64,000 nt of DNA from Pseudomonas guariconensis (GCF_015680235.1 NZ_JADLJL010000005.1:124001-188000), one strand, 5' to 3'. Shown: positions 45,506-54,720, numbered from the stretch's first letter. A program made the numbers and translations. The notes: a model not told the origin generated them from the sequence alone.

Positions 45506-46085
45506 GGCGACGGAACCAGCCGGTCAAGGACAGGCGCTCGCGCCCGGCCGGCAACACTTCGTGAGGGATGTCGCCCGACAGGAATACCACCAGGGTGCCC
45601 GCTTCGGGCTGCACGTCGTGCTCCACCCCATCGGCGAGAAACATGCGTAATTGCCCTCCATCCTCGGGTTGCCAATCTTCGTTCAGATAGAGCACCGCCG
45701 ACACCGCGCGCCGGTCGTCATCGCGAAAGCGATCGAGGTGGCGGCGGTAGAACGCGCCCTGCGGGTACAGCGCGAAATGGCACTCGAAATCTTCGAGCCC
45801 CAGGTACAGCCCCTGGTTCAATGCCTGACGCAAGCCTTCCATGATATCCAGGTAACGGTCGCAGGCCTCGGACTGGCCCGGCTCGAGCCACTGGATGTGG
45901 TCGCCACGGATCGTTTCGCGCACCTCCTGCCCGATACCACGGCCCACACTGGCAGGGCTCAGCTCGCCCTCGGCAGAACGTTGTCGACACTCGGCCGCCA
46001 AGGCGCGAGTCAGTGCAGCGGGCACAAACAAGGGCTGCCGGCTCCAACCATGGTTGGCCAGCTCATCGACAATGTTAGAAAGCAT
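45486..46085 (-). CDS. 2-oxoglutarate/Fe(II)-dependent dioxygenase (prolyl-4-hydroxylase-like)
   Basis: A 199-residue protein with a double-stranded beta-helix core. The iron triad is HLD in YRRHLDRF and the distal His in DIPHEVLP. The 2-oxoglutarate Arg lies in RERLSLTGWFRRR. The LYLNEDWQPEDGGQLRMF phrase is typical of the P4Hc family. The substrate may be a protein or a free amino acid and is unknown. An ATG at 46115 would add ten residues; no strong ribosome site decides. It is coupled with the DUF523 gene. Confidence 0.85.
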   Translation of the reverse strand: MLSNIVDELANHGWSRQPLFVPAALTRALAAECRQRSAEGELSPASVGRGIGQEVRETIRGDHIQWLEPGQSEACDRYLDIMEGLRQALNQGLYLGLEDFECHFALYPQGAFYRRHLDRFRDDDRRAVSAVLYLNEDWQPEDGGQLRMFLADGVEHDVQPEAGTLVVFLSGDIPHEVLPAGRERLSLTGWFRRRGNDLF

Positions 46086-46229
46086 TGAATACTCAAGAGA
46101 GAGGTGATGACGCATAGTATCCACTCGCCATGAAAACCGACAGCGCCACTTGGCCGCCAACCGTCATCGGCGTCTCGACAAAGCCCCGCCGCGCCACGGA
46201 CAATAGCGGCCTGCCGACAGGAGTCCTGA

Positions 46230-46982
46230 ATGCGCCGTTTGTTTTCCCTGCTGCTGCTGATGATCTGCACCATGCCTGTCTGGGCAGACAGCCTCGACCA
46301 GCTGTACAAGGCCGCCGGCTGGCCGGACCAGCGCGCCCACTTCACCGACGCGGTGAGCGCCGCCCAGCAACGCTACAAGAACAGCCTGCCCCCGGCTGTC
46401 TACCAGGCGCTGGTCAACAACAGCAACCAACGCTTCCAGGCCCAGGCCATCGACCGCCGGGCCCAGGCGCAATTGCGCGCCAACCTGCCGAACCCGTCAC
46501 CCGCACTGGCGTTCTTCCAGTCGCCGCTGGGGCGCAAGGTGGTGGCCGCCGAACTGCTGGCCACACGCAAGGACCAACTGGCCAAGCATGCCAAGGGCTT
46601 GCCGAAGATCCAGGCAAGCGACAACCGCCTGTTGATTATCGGCCACCTGGCCCAGGCCCTGCCGGCCCGAGAAGCGGGTGCCGAAGTCAGCCTGGCGATT
46701 GCCGGCGTGGCAGCCGACAGCCTGAGCTCGATGCTGCCCGGCCTGTTCGGCGCAGGCCAGGCCCAAGGCCTGCTCGATGGCCAGCGGCAACGCCTGATGC
46801 AGCAGATCGGCGAAGATCTCAACAATACCCTGCTGTATGTCTACCGCGACCTCTCCGACACCGAGCTGGAAGAGTTCGCCACCTTCGCCGAATCGGCCGA
46901 CGGCCAGGCCTACTACAAAGCCGCCATCGCCGCCGTGCGTGCGGGCCTGGCCGTGGGCCAGAACGCTGCCAACCTGAACTGA
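46230..46982 (+). CDS. Exported protein of unknown function (DUF2059-like)
   Basis: A 250-residue protein with a clear signal peptide (MRRLFSLLLLMICTMPVWA). The mature part is almost all helical. The C-terminal third, with LLYVYRDLSDTELEEFATFA then ADGQAYYKAAIAAV, resembles DUF2059, whose members are periplasmic and uncharacterised. A similar helix (SPALAFFQSPLGRKVVAAEL) earlier in the chain may be an internal repeat of the same motif. It is not in an operon. Confidence 0.75.
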   Translation: MRRLFSLLLLMICTMPVWADSLDQLYKAAGWPDQRAHFTDAVSAAQQRYKNSLPPAVYQALVNNSNQRFQAQAIDRRAQAQLRANLPNPSPALAFFQSPLGRKVVAAELLATRKDQLAKHAKGLPKIQASDNRLLIIGHLAQALPAREAGAEVSLAIAGVAADSLSSMLPGLFGAGQAQGLLDGQRQRLMQQIGEDLNNTLLYVYRDLSDTELEEFATFAESADGQAYYKAAIAAVRAGLAVGQNAANLN

Positions 46983-46983
46983 G

Positions 46984-47913
46984 TCAACCCAGGCGCTGGC
47001 CGAGGAAGGCGAAGTAGCGCTGGCGGATGCCTGGCAGTTCGTTGGCCAGGTGGTGCCTGGCCTCGGGCAGCAGCAGGATCTGTGGGTCAGCGAACTTGGC
47101 CTTGAGCACCTTGAGGTTATAGGGCCAATCCACCGTGGCGTCTGCCTCCCCCTGTACGATCAATGGCCGCCGCAGGCTGCGCGGCGCGGCCTCGATACGC
47201 TTGACCCAGGCCACCAGGGCACCGACCCAGGCGGTGGGGAGTTGGCGTGGCTGCAGCGGGTCGGCCTCGAGGAACGGCAGGAAGGCCGGGTCGTTGCTGT
47301 TCTCGCTGAAGCGCCGCTCGATGCCGTTGACGAAATGGCGCAGCACGCAATAGCTGAGCTTGGACCAATGCCAGGCCCGTGGCCGCACCAGGGGCGCCAG
47401 CAGGATCACCTGGCCATCGGCCGGGCTTTGCTCGCCGCGGTGCAGCAGGTGATCGACCACGATCGCCCCGCCGGTGCTTTGCCCGCACAGGTGCCAGGGG
47501 CGTGGCAGGTCGAGCGTTCGCGCCTGTTCGAACAAGGCATCGAGCATCTGCTGGTAGATGCCGAAGTCGGCGATGCTGGCCCGCTCACCGCTGGACAGCC
47601 CATGCCCGGGCAGGTCGCAGCTGATGACCGCGAACCCCTGCTGCAAGGCCCATTCGATCACATGGCAGTACAGGCCCATGTGGTCGTAGTAGCCATGCAG
47701 CAGAAACAGGGTCGCCAGCGGCTGCGGCGGCAACCATACCTGCCCCACCAGCTCGAACCCCGCTGCCTGGAAGACACCCAGCCAGCTTTGCCGTGCGGGT
47801 AGGTCCAGGCCGTAATAGTGCTGGTAGTCCCGGGCCTGGGGCGACAGCGGTTGGCGGTCGGCCAAGGGCCGGAGGCTGGTGCGCAGCAGGTCGGGGTGAA
47901 AGCAAGCGGGCAT
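46984..47913 (-). CDS. Alpha/beta hydrolase (monoacylglycerol-lipase-like)
   Basis: A 309-residue cytoplasmic hydrolase. The oxyanion segment is FLLHGYYDHMGLY, the nucleophile elbow is LCGQSTGG, and DLPGHGLSSGER is the loop typical of serine aminopeptidase S33/lysophospholipase proteins. The acid residue near EADATVDW and the His in ARHHLANEL complete the triad. It probably cleaves a small ester or lysolipid. ATG 47913 is preferred over a GTG at 47925. Its end is one base from the end of the convergent DUF2059-like gene. Confidence 0.85.
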   Translation of the reverse strand: MPACFHPDLLRTSLRPLADRQPLSPQARDYQHYYGLDLPARQSWLGVFQAAGFELVGQVWLPPQPLATLFLLHGYYDHMGLYCHVIEWALQQGFAVISCDLPGHGLSSGERASIADFGIYQQMLDALFEQARTLDLPRPWHLCGQSTGGAIVVDHLLHRGEQSPADGQVILLAPLVRPRAWHWSKLSYCVLRHFVNGIERRFSENSNDPAFLPFLEADPLQPRQLPTAWVGALVAWVKRIEAAPRSLRRPLIVQGEADATVDWPYNLKVLKAKFADPQILLLPEARHHLANELPGIRQRYFAFLGQRLG

Positions 47914-48008
47914 CGGTACATCCACAGCGAAGCGAGTATTGACCTGTGATATTCAGCTCTGGGCCGCATCATGGCAAGCTGATGCACCACGCGGCTAGCG
48001 GACACACC

Positions 48009-48572
48009 ATGCCCATCCGGAAAACCCTGCTGACCACCCTCGCCCTGCTGCTCTGCGGTGCCGCCCTCTGGTGGGCCTACGCCAGCTTCCAGGCCCGCTA
48101 CCTGCGCCCGTTCGACAACCCGGCCACGTTATTCGAAGGCGGCCAACTGCGGCTGCCACCGGAGCTCGCCGGCCCAGGGCCGATCCGGGTCGTGCATTTC
48201 TGGGACCCGGCCTGCCCCTGCAACGTTGGCAACCAGCAACACCTGGGCGAGCTGGTCGAACACTTCGCGCCCCAGGGCGTGAGCTTCCATGTCGTGCAGA
48301 AACCCGGTAGCAACGGCCAGCTGCCCGCCAACCTCGCCGGCCTCGAGCCCCTGCCCCAACTGCCCGGCAGCGAGCGCATCCCGGCCTCGCCCGCCGTGGC
48401 GATCTGGGACCGAAATGGCCGCCTGGCCTACTTCGGCCCCTATAGCGAGGGCGCGGTGTGCAATGCCAGCAACAGCTTCGTCGAACCGATCCTCAAGGCA
48501 CTGCTAGACGGCCGCTCGGTCGATGCATCCAACACCCTGGCACAGGGCTGCTACTGCCCCTGGGCCGGCTGA
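48009..48572 (+). CDS. DUF6436 membrane-anchored thioredoxin-like protein
   Basis: A 187-residue protein with an N-terminal anchor (TLLTTLALLLCGAALWWAY) and a thioredoxin-like domain facing the periplasm. The redox site is VVHFWDPACPCN, with CPC in place of CxxC. The later strand IPASPAVAIWDRNGRLAYFG includes the cis-Pro position. Two more Cys lie near the C-terminus (QGCYCPW). This fits DUF6436; partner and role are unknown. Confidence 0.8.
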   Translation: MPIRKTLLTTLALLLCGAALWWAYASFQARYLRPFDNPATLFEGGQLRLPPELAGPGPIRVVHFWDPACPCNVGNQQHLGELVEHFAPQGVSFHVVQKPGSNGQLPANLAGLEPLPQLPGSERIPASPAVAIWDRNGRLAYFGPYSEGAVCNASNSFVEPILKALLDGRSVDASNTLAQGCYCPWAG

Positions 48573-49117
48573 CGCACCCGCGCCGGGTTGCCCACCGCGA
48601 TCGCGCCTGCCGGCACGTCACGGGTCACCACGCTGCCGGCGCCGATCACCGCATCGTCACCGATGGTCACCCCCGGCAGGATGATCACCCCACCACCGAT
48701 CCACACATTGTTGCCAATGGTCACCGGCCGCCCGCTTTCGAGCCCCGTGCGGCGCACCTCGGCATCGAGCGGGTGGTCGGCGGTGTAGATCTGCACCGCC
48801 GGGCCGATCTGGCAGTCTTGGCCGATGCGCACAGGCAGCACGTCGAGGATCACGCAGTTGAAGTTCATGAAGGTATTGGCGCCAACACTGATGTTGTAGC
48901 CATAGTCGCAGTAGAACGGCGGGCGGATCACCGCACCGCTGCCTGCATGGGCGAAGTGCGCGACCAACAGCGCGTGGCGCGCATCGTTGAGCAGGTCGGC
49001 ACTGTTGTTGTAGCGATGCATCCAGTGCTTGTTGGCGATCTGCTCGGCCTGCAGTTCGGGGCATCCCGCGTGGTAGAGCTGGCCAGCCAGCATTTTCTGT
49101 TTTTCGCTCAGGGACAT
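48551..49117 (-). CDS. Sugar O-acetyltransferase (maltose/galactoside acetyltransferase family)
   Basis: A 188-residue left-handed beta-helix enzyme. It has an N-terminal Mac domain (MLAGQLYHAGCPELQAEQ) and then hexapeptide repeats (IGQDCQIGPAVQIYTADHPL with the catalytic His, VTIGNNVWIGGGVIILPGV, TIGDDAVIGAGSVVTRDVP). It transfers acetyl from acetyl-CoA to a sugar hydroxyl; in pseudomonads the physiological sugar is unknown. The end overlaps the end of the convergent DUF6436 gene by 22 bases. Confidence 0.92.
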   Translation of the reverse strand: MSLSEKQKMLAGQLYHAGCPELQAEQIANKHWMHRYNNSADLLNDARHALLVAHFAHAGSGAVIRPPFYCDYGYNISVGANTFMNFNCVILDVLPVRIGQDCQIGPAVQIYTADHPLDAEVRRTGLESGRPVTIGNNVWIGGGVIILPGVTIGDDAVIGAGSVVTRDVPAGAIAVGNPARVRQPAQGQ

Positions 49118-49203
49118 GGAGACTCCTTCCAGGGGCTATGCTGAGTTCGCGAATCCGTCGATGATCGGACCACATTTTTCGCTCGAGTGCACAAGGAGTC
49201 TCG

Positions 49204-51585
49204 ATGAAGCGCAGCCTGACCTTGCTGGCCGTGGTGCTCGCCACCGCCGTGGGCGCCGGTTTCTGGTACGTGCAAGGCAAGCAGCCGCAACGCGAGGGCG
49301 AGGCCGCCATCGCAGGCCTGCAGGCGCCGGTCAGCGTGCGCTACGACGCCCGCGGCGTGCCCCACCTGCTGGCCGACAACGAGCCTGACCTGTACCGCGC
49401 CCTGGGCTACGTGCATGCCCAGGACCGCCTGTTCCAGATGGAAATCCTGCGCCGCCTGGCCCGGGGCGAGCTGGCCGAGGTGCTGGGCGCCACGCTGCTG
49501 CCCACCGATACCCTGTTCCGCAGCCTGCGCATTCGCGAGCAGGCCACGCGCATGGCCCAGCGCCAGGACCGGCAATCCCCTGCCTGGCAGGCCCTGCAAG
49601 CCTACCTGGACGGCATCAACCAGTGGCAGGCCAGCCATCCCAAACCCATGGAGTTCGACCTGCTGGGCATCGCGCCGCGCCCTTTCACCGCCGAGGACAC
49701 CCTCAGCATCGCCGGCTACCTGGCCTACAGCTTCGCCGCCGCATTCCGCACCGAGCCGGCGCTCACCTACGTGCGCGACCAGCTCGGCCCCGACTACCTG
49801 AAGATCTTCGACCTGAGCTGGCAACCCGAAGGCGCCCTGGCCACGCCCTTGGCGGCGGCCGACTGGCGCAGCCTGGAACACTTGGCGCGTTTGAGCCACG
49901 AAGCTCTCGGCGATGCCGGCCTGCCCCAGTTCGAAGGCAGCAACGCCTGGGCCGTCGCCGGCAGCCGCACCCGCAGCGGCCGCCCGCTGCTGGCAGGCGA
50001 CCCGCACATCGGCTTCGCCGTGCCGGCCGTGTGGTACGAAGCAGAGCTGTCGGCGCCAGGCTTCAACCTGTACGGCTACTTCCAGGCCTTGAACCCCTTC
50101 GCCCTGCTCGGCCACAGCCGCGATTTCGGCTGGAGCCTGACCATGTTCCAGAACGATGACGTCGACCTGGTGGCCGAACAGGTCAACCCGAGCGACCCGA
50201 AGCAGGTGCGTATCGATGGCCGCTGGCAGCCGCTGGAGCAAAGCGAACAGCAGATCGCGGTCAAGGGCGAGGCGCCGGTGAACATCACCCTGCAGCGTTC
50301 GCCCCACGGCCCGATCGTCAACACCGTGCTGAGTGAGACCGCAGGCGCCACGCCCATTGCCATGTGGTGGGCATTCCTGGAGACCGACAACCCGATCCTG
50401 GACGCCTTCTACCAGATCAACCGCGCCGACACCCTGGCCAAGATGCGCGAGGCGGCGGCCAAGGTCCAGGCGCCCGGGCTAAACCTGGTGTGGGCCAATG
50501 CCCGGGGCGATATCGGCTGGTGGGCGGCCGCCCAGCTGCCGATCCGCCCAGACGGCGTCGACCCGGCCTTCATCCTCGACGGCAGCACGGCCCAGGCCGA
50601 CAAGCTCGGCTTCTACCCCTTCAGCGTCAACCCGCAGCAGGAAAATCCCGCCAGCGGCTACATCGTCTCGGCGAACGTGCAACCCCCGGCGGTGGTGCCG
50701 ATCCCGGGCTACTACAACCTACCGGACCGCGGCCGGCAACTTGACCGGCACCTGGCCGACCCGAGCATCAAGTGGGATACCCAGAACAGCCAGGCCCTGC
50801 AGCTCGACGACGCCACGGACTACGGCCCGCGGACCTTGGCGCCGCTGCTGGGCACCTTGCGCGCCATCGCCCAGGGCGATGAGGAAAAGGAGTTGGTGGA
50901 ACAGTTGGCGGCCTGGCGCGGCGACTACCCACTGAGCTCGACCAGCGCGACCTTGTTCAACCAGTTCCTCTATGAACTGGCCTTCGCCGCCCTGCACGAT
51001 GAACTCGGCGACACCTGGTTCCCCGCCTTGATCAATACCCGCGTCATCGATGCCGCCCTACCGCGCCTGGCTGCCGACCCGGATGCGCCCTGGTGGAACA
51101 CGCAGGGCAGCAACGCGCACACCGACCGTACCGCCATCGCCCGGCTGGCCTGGCAGCGCAGCATCGCGCACTTGCGCGACGTGATGGGCAAGGACCCGGC
51201 CAGCTGGCAATGGGGCAAGGCCCACACCCTTACCCACAGCCACCCGCTGGGGGCGAAGAAGCCGCTGAACCTGCTGCTCAATGTCGGCCCGTTCGCCGCG
51301 CCCGGCAGCCACGAGGTGCCGAACAACCTGTCGGCGAAGATTGGCCCGGCACCCTGGGCGGTCAACTACGGCCCCTCGACCCGGCGCCTAGTCGACTTCG
51401 CCGACCCTGGCGCCGCGCTGACCATCAACCCCGTAGGCCAAAGCGGCGTGCCCTTCGACCGGCATTACGGTGACCAGGCGCAGGATTACATCGAAGGGCG
51501 CTATCACAGGGTACGGATGGGCGAGATTCCGGCCCAGAGCACGCTGCGGCTGGTGCCGGCGCCCCGTACAAATGCATTACCTTAG
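49204..51585 (+). CDS. Penicillin acylase family protein (possible acyl-homoserine lactone acylase)
   Basis: A 793-residue Ntn hydrolase. It has an N-terminal signal or anchor (LTLLAVVLATAVGAGFWYV) and an alpha-chain segment with GYVHAQDRLFQMEILRRLARG. The autocatalytic cleavage site is EGSNAWAVAG with nucleophile Ser246, and RPLLAGDPHIGF follows. The beta chain includes PSTRRLVDFADPG. Such precursors mature in the periplasm into two chains. Relatives cleave beta-lactams, cyclic lipopeptides or acyl-homoserine lactones (QuiP/HacB). Which amide is used cannot be read from sequence. Confidence 0.87.
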   Translation: MKRSLTLLAVVLATAVGAGFWYVQGKQPQREGEAAIAGLQAPVSVRYDARGVPHLLADNEPDLYRALGYVHAQDRLFQMEILRRLARGELAEVLGATLLPTDTLFRSLRIREQATRMAQRQDRQSPAWQALQAYLDGINQWQASHPKPMEFDLLGIAPRPFTAEDTLSIAGYLAYSFAAAFRTEPALTYVRDQLGPDYLKIFDLSWQPEGALATPLAAADWRSLEHLARLSHEALGDAGLPQFEGSNAWAVAGSRTRSGRPLLAGDPHIGFAVPAVWYEAELSAPGFNLYGYFQALNPFALLGHSRDFGWSLTMFQNDDVDLVAEQVNPSDPKQVRIDGRWQPLEQSEQQIAVKGEAPVNITLQRSPHGPIVNTVLSETAGATPIAMWWAFLETDNPILDAFYQINRADTLAKMREAAAKVQAPGLNLVWANARGDIGWWAAAQLPIRPDGVDPAFILDGSTAQADKLGFYPFSVNPQQENPASGYIVSANVQPPAVVPIPGYYNLPDRGRQLDRHLADPSIKWDTQNSQALQLDDATDYGPRTLAPLLGTLRAIAQGDEEKELVEQLAAWRGDYPLSSTSATLFNQFLYELAFAALHDELGDTWFPALINTRVIDAALPRLAADPDAPWWNTQGSNAHTDRTAIARLAWQRSIAHLRDVMGKDPASWQWGKAHTLTHSHPLGAKKPLNLLLNVGPFAAPGSHEVPNNLSAKIGPAPWAVNYGPSTRRLVDFADPGAALTINPVGQSGVPFDRHYGDQAQDYIEGRYHRVRMGEIPAQSTLRLVPAPRTNALP

Positions 51586-51684
51586 GAAATATCTGACCAC
51601 TAGCTGGGAGGCCTGCCAGTGGCGAAACGCCTTTGGCATCGCTACCGTTCCAACTTTGCGACTTGACTGAGTTAGGAACGACCG

Positions 51685-52503
51685 ATGCAAAAACACTTCG
51701 TGGAAATCGACGGCGCGCGCATGAGCTACGTCGACCAAGGCCAGGGCTTCCCTGTGCTACTGGGCCATAGCTACCTGTGGTCCGCAGCCATGTGGCAACC
51801 CCAGATCGACGCGCTGTCGCAACACTTTCGTGTCATCGTCCCGGAGCTCTGGGGCCATGGCGACTCCGATGCACCACCGGCCAATACGGGTGACATGAGT
51901 GCGCTGGCGCAGCAGCACCTGGCTCTGCTCGATGCCCTGGATATTCCGAAGTGCCACCTGGTCGGCTTGTCGGTCGGTGGCATGTGGGGCGCGGAGTTAG
52001 CGCTCGATCACCCCGAGCGCGTCGACCGCCTCGTCCTGGTGGACACCTACCTGGGCGCCGAACCCGAAGCCACGCGCCTGAAGTACTTCGCACTGCTGGA
52101 TGCCGCCAGCGCCGCAGGCCGGTTCACCGATGAGCTGCTCGATATCATCGTACCGATCTTCTTCCATGCGGGCGGCCAGACCGTGCCAGACATTCGCGAG
52201 GCATTTCGTGCCGCGCTCAAGGCCTGCAGCGCAGACACCATCCGCATGAGCCTGGACCCGTTGGGCCGGGTGATCTTCGGCCGGCCGGACCTGCTTCAGC
52301 GCCTTGAGAACCTGCCCGCCGAGCGCACCATCGTGTTGTGCGGCGATCAAGACATCCCGCGCCCGCCTGAGGAGTCCAACGAGATGGCCCGGTTGATCGG
52401 CTGCCTGGCGGCACAGGTTCCGTTTGCAGGGCATATCTCAAGCCTGGAAAACCCAAAGGTCATAATCGACTTCCTGTTGAACTGGCTGCCCCGGAACGCC
52501 TGA
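51685..52503 (+). CDS. Alpha/beta fold hydrolase
   Basis: A 272-residue hydrolase with the 3-oxoadipate enol-lactonase/esterase-like pattern. The oxyanion part is VLLGHSYLWSAAMWQPQI, the loop is PELWGHGDSD, the nucleophile elbow is LVGLSVGGMWG, the acid region is LCGDQDIPRPP, and the final His is in VPFAGHISSLE. No substrate is indicated. It follows the acylase gene after 99 bases, in the same direction, and may share its transcript. Confidence 0.85.
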   Translation: MQKHFVEIDGARMSYVDQGQGFPVLLGHSYLWSAAMWQPQIDALSQHFRVIVPELWGHGDSDAPPANTGDMSALAQQHLALLDALDIPKCHLVGLSVGGMWGAELALDHPERVDRLVLVDTYLGAEPEATRLKYFALLDAASAAGRFTDELLDIIVPIFFHAGGQTVPDIREAFRAALKACSADTIRMSLDPLGRVIFGRPDLLQRLENLPAERTIVLCGDQDIPRPPEESNEMARLIGCLAAQVPFAGHISSLENPKVIIDFLLNWLPRNA

Positions 52504-52756
52504 GCCAGAAGCCACCGCTTCGGGCGGCGATCGGGCCGGATTGCCGCCCTGCGCATCACGTTCGTCGGATGACCAGGAAATTTATGCGTGGCGAGGGATC
52601 TTTCCTGCGAAAACCTTCTCCAAGAGTTCGACCCGTACGGCCCCACCTGGAACGACAACAATGAACAGCTCTTGCCCGCCGGTTTCCAACGAACAGCTTC
52701 AATGGCTCCTGGCCTTGCGCCGGGCGCTGGCCAATTCGCGCTGATTGGCCCCGCAC
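52504..52756. other. Intergenic stretch with an unassigned short reading frame
   Basis: Between the hydrolase and a strong terminator there are about 250 bases. A plus-strand frame at 52661-52744 could encode 27 residues (MNSSCPPVSNEQLQWLLALR onward) with only a weak ribosome site. It could be a small gene or a remnant. I do not support it as a gene on present evidence. Confidence 0.35.
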
Positions 52757-52797
52757 AAACAAAAACGCCGACGCAAAATGCGTCGGCGTTTTTGTTT
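52757..52797. terminator. Strong bidirectional rho-independent terminator
   Basis: A perfect 18-bp stem (AAACAAAAACGCCGACGC against its complement) encloses the loop AAAAT. Both arms end in A/T runs, so it works in both directions. It lies 14 bases after the stop of the binding-protein gene (minus strand) and ends plus-strand transcription from the hydrolase side. Confidence 0.95.
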
Positions 52798-52810
52798 CCA
52801 GGCGCCTGAA

Positions 52811-53596
52811 TCAGAACGCCGGCAATACCGCACCGCTGTACTTCTTGGCGATGAATTCCTTGACCTGCGGGCTGGTCAGCGCCTTGGCCAGTTTCTGGAT
52901 GGCCTCGCTGTCCTTGTTGTCCGGGCGGGCCACCAGGAAGTTCACGTAGGGCGAGTCGCTGCCTTCGATCACCAGGGCATCCTTGGCCGGGTTCAGGCCG
53001 GCTTCCAAGGCGTAGTTGGTGTTGATCATGTCCAGGTCGACCTGGTCCAGCACACGCGGCAGCATGGCCGATTCCAGCTCGCGGAACTTGAGCTTCTTCG
53101 GATTCTCGGCGATGTCTTTCGGGGTGGCCAGGGCGTTCTTGGGGTCTTTCAGGGTGATCAGGCCAGCCTTCTGCAGGAGCAGCAGCGCACGGCCGCTGTT
53201 GCTGCCTTCGTTGGGGATCGCGACAGTGGCGCCCTCTTCCAGGTCAGCCAGGTTCTTGACCTTCTTCGAGTAGCCGCCGAAAGGCTCGACATGTACACCG
53301 ACGACGGTCTCAAGGTGAGTGCCCTTGCCTTCGTTGAAGTTCTTCAGGTACGGCAGGGTCTGGAAGTAGTTGGCATCCAGACGCTTCTGATCGACCTGGA
53401 CGTTGGGCTGTACGTAGTCGGTGAAGACCTTGATCTGCAGGTCCACACCTTCCTTGGCCAGCGTCGGCTTGATCAGCTCGAGGATCTCGGCGTGGGGCAC
53501 CGGGGTGGCAGCTACCACCAGTTTTTCAGCGGCATTGGCGAAGCCGGTCAGCGACAGGGCTGCGGCCAGGGCTGCGGTCAGCAGGGTCTTTTTCAT
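52811..53596 (-). CDS. MetQ/NlpA family ABC transporter substrate-binding protein
   Basis: A 261-residue protein with a Sec signal peptide (MKKTLLTAALAAALSLTGFA); no lipobox Cys is seen, so it is probably soluble in the periplasm. The NlpA core is intact: LVVAATPVPHAEILE, VFTDYVQPN, DANYFQTLPYL, and the ligand region VAIPNEGSNSGRALLLL. Family members bind methionine or related sulfur compounds. No permease or ATPase gene is adjacent. An AT-rich upstream region and a regulator gene lie behind it on the same strand. Confidence 0.9.
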   Translation of the reverse strand: MKKTLLTAALAAALSLTGFANAAEKLVVAATPVPHAEILELIKPTLAKEGVDLQIKVFTDYVQPNVQVDQKRLDANYFQTLPYLKNFNEGKGTHLETVVGVHVEPFGGYSKKVKNLADLEEGATVAIPNEGSNSGRALLLLQKAGLITLKDPKNALATPKDIAENPKKLKFRELESAMLPRVLDQVDLDMINTNYALEAGLNPAKDALVIEGSDSPYVNFLVARPDNKDSEAIQKLAKALTSPQVKEFIAKKYSGAVLPAF

Positions 53597-53772
53597 AGTG
53601 ATCCTTGTTATCAAGCTGATGCCATCGATGTGGCGAAGTCGGTGCCCCTTCGACAGGGGCGTGAAGCGGACGATACCGGGAATTTTTATTCCTTAACAAT
53701 ATCTTTTGCTTAGCTGCTTATTCCAAAAACAAATGGCCATTACGGGCTTCGGGCATGACGGACGGCCCCGCT

Positions 53773-54720
53773 CTAGCGTGCGGTCGCATCCAAGTCCGAC
53801 AGCCTGCCTTCCAGCAACCGACGCAAGGCAAGACGGGTTTGCGGCTCGCGGCTGCGGGTCAGCTGCTCGAGTTGCCGGGTCAGGCTGGCCAAGGGCGTGG
53901 TGTCCGGTAGGTCCAGATGCTCTGGCAGGAGCTGCTTGCCTTCGCTCACCAGCAAGGCGAAGTGGATGACGTTTTCGAGCTCCCGGGTATTGCCCGGCCA
54001 CGCATGGGCTTCCAGGGCTTGCTGTGCGGCCTCGCTGATCAGCGGCACCGGGCGCCCCAGGCGCACGCTGTAGATGCCCACGAAATATTCGGCCAGCGGC
54101 AGGATATCCCCGACCCGCTCACGCAGCGCCGGCAGCTCCAGCTGGCCTTCGTGCAGGTAATGGTAGAGGCGTTCGTTGAAATGTCTGGCGCGCACGGCCT
54201 GGGCCAGGTCGATGCTGGAGGCGGCGACCAGGCGCACGTCCACCGGTTGCGGCCGCTGGGCACCGACGCGGGTGACCTCGCGGTTTTCCAGCGCCGCCAG
54301 CAGCTTGCCCTGGATCGCCAGAGGCAGGTCGGCGATCTCGTCCAGGTACAAGGTGCCGCCGTTGGCCGAGCCGAACCAGCCGGCCCGGCCGCTGGCCGTC
54401 CCGCCCTGGGTACCGGCGCTGTAGCCGAACAGCTCGGCGTCGGCATAGGTCGGGCTGATCGCCGCGCAGCTCACCGAGACGAACAGCCCGCCGCGGTCGC
54501 TGGCCCGGTGCACCTGGCGGGCCAGCAGTTCCTTGCCGGTGCCGGTCTCGCCGCGGATCAGCACCGGCACCGGTTGCGGCGCCAGACGCTCCAAGGCATC
54601 GCGCAGCTGCTGCGAGCGGGGGTCGATGAACACCAACGCCTTGGCGCGGATGCTCAGTGGGCTCTTGTCCAGTTCGGGAAAGGTCAGCAGCGGCTGGCCG
54701 AAGGCGTTGTGCACAGTCAT
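53773..54720 (-). CDS. Sigma-54-interaction-domain protein lacking GAFTGA and a clear DNA-binding domain
   Basis: A 315-residue AAA+ protein of the bacterial enhancer-binding type. Walker A is GETGTGKE (57-64), and Walker B is GGTLYLDEIADLP (121-133). The C-terminal lid LRERVGDILPLAEYF and the WPGNTRELENV motif are normal. The sigma-54 contact loop, which should read GAFTGA after ELFG, reads GTQGGT at 103-108. After residue 285 there is no recognisable Fis-type helix-turn-helix. It has no N-terminal sensor domain. It sits between a hydrolase and a MetQ-like gene in the same direction. Confidence 0.85.
   Translation of the reverse strand: MTVHNAFGQPLLTFPELDKSPLSIRAKALVFIDPRSQQLRDALERLAPQPVPVLIRGETGTGKELLARQVHRASDRGGLFVSVSCAAISPTYADAELFGYSAGTQGGTASGRAGWFGSANGGTLYLDEIADLPLAIQGKLLAALENREVTRVGAQRPQPVDVRLVAASSIDLAQAVRARHFNERLYHYLHEGQLELPALRERVGDILPLAEYFVGIYSVRLGRPVPLISEAAQQALEAHAWPGNTRELENVIHFALLVSEGKQLLPEHLDLPDTTPLASLTRQLEQLTRSREPQTRLALRRLLEGRLSDLDATAR

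Noticed and set aside
52541..52744. A 67-codon frame before the terminator
   Set aside because: The composition is not convincing and the ribosome site is weak. It is kept only as an unassigned stretch.
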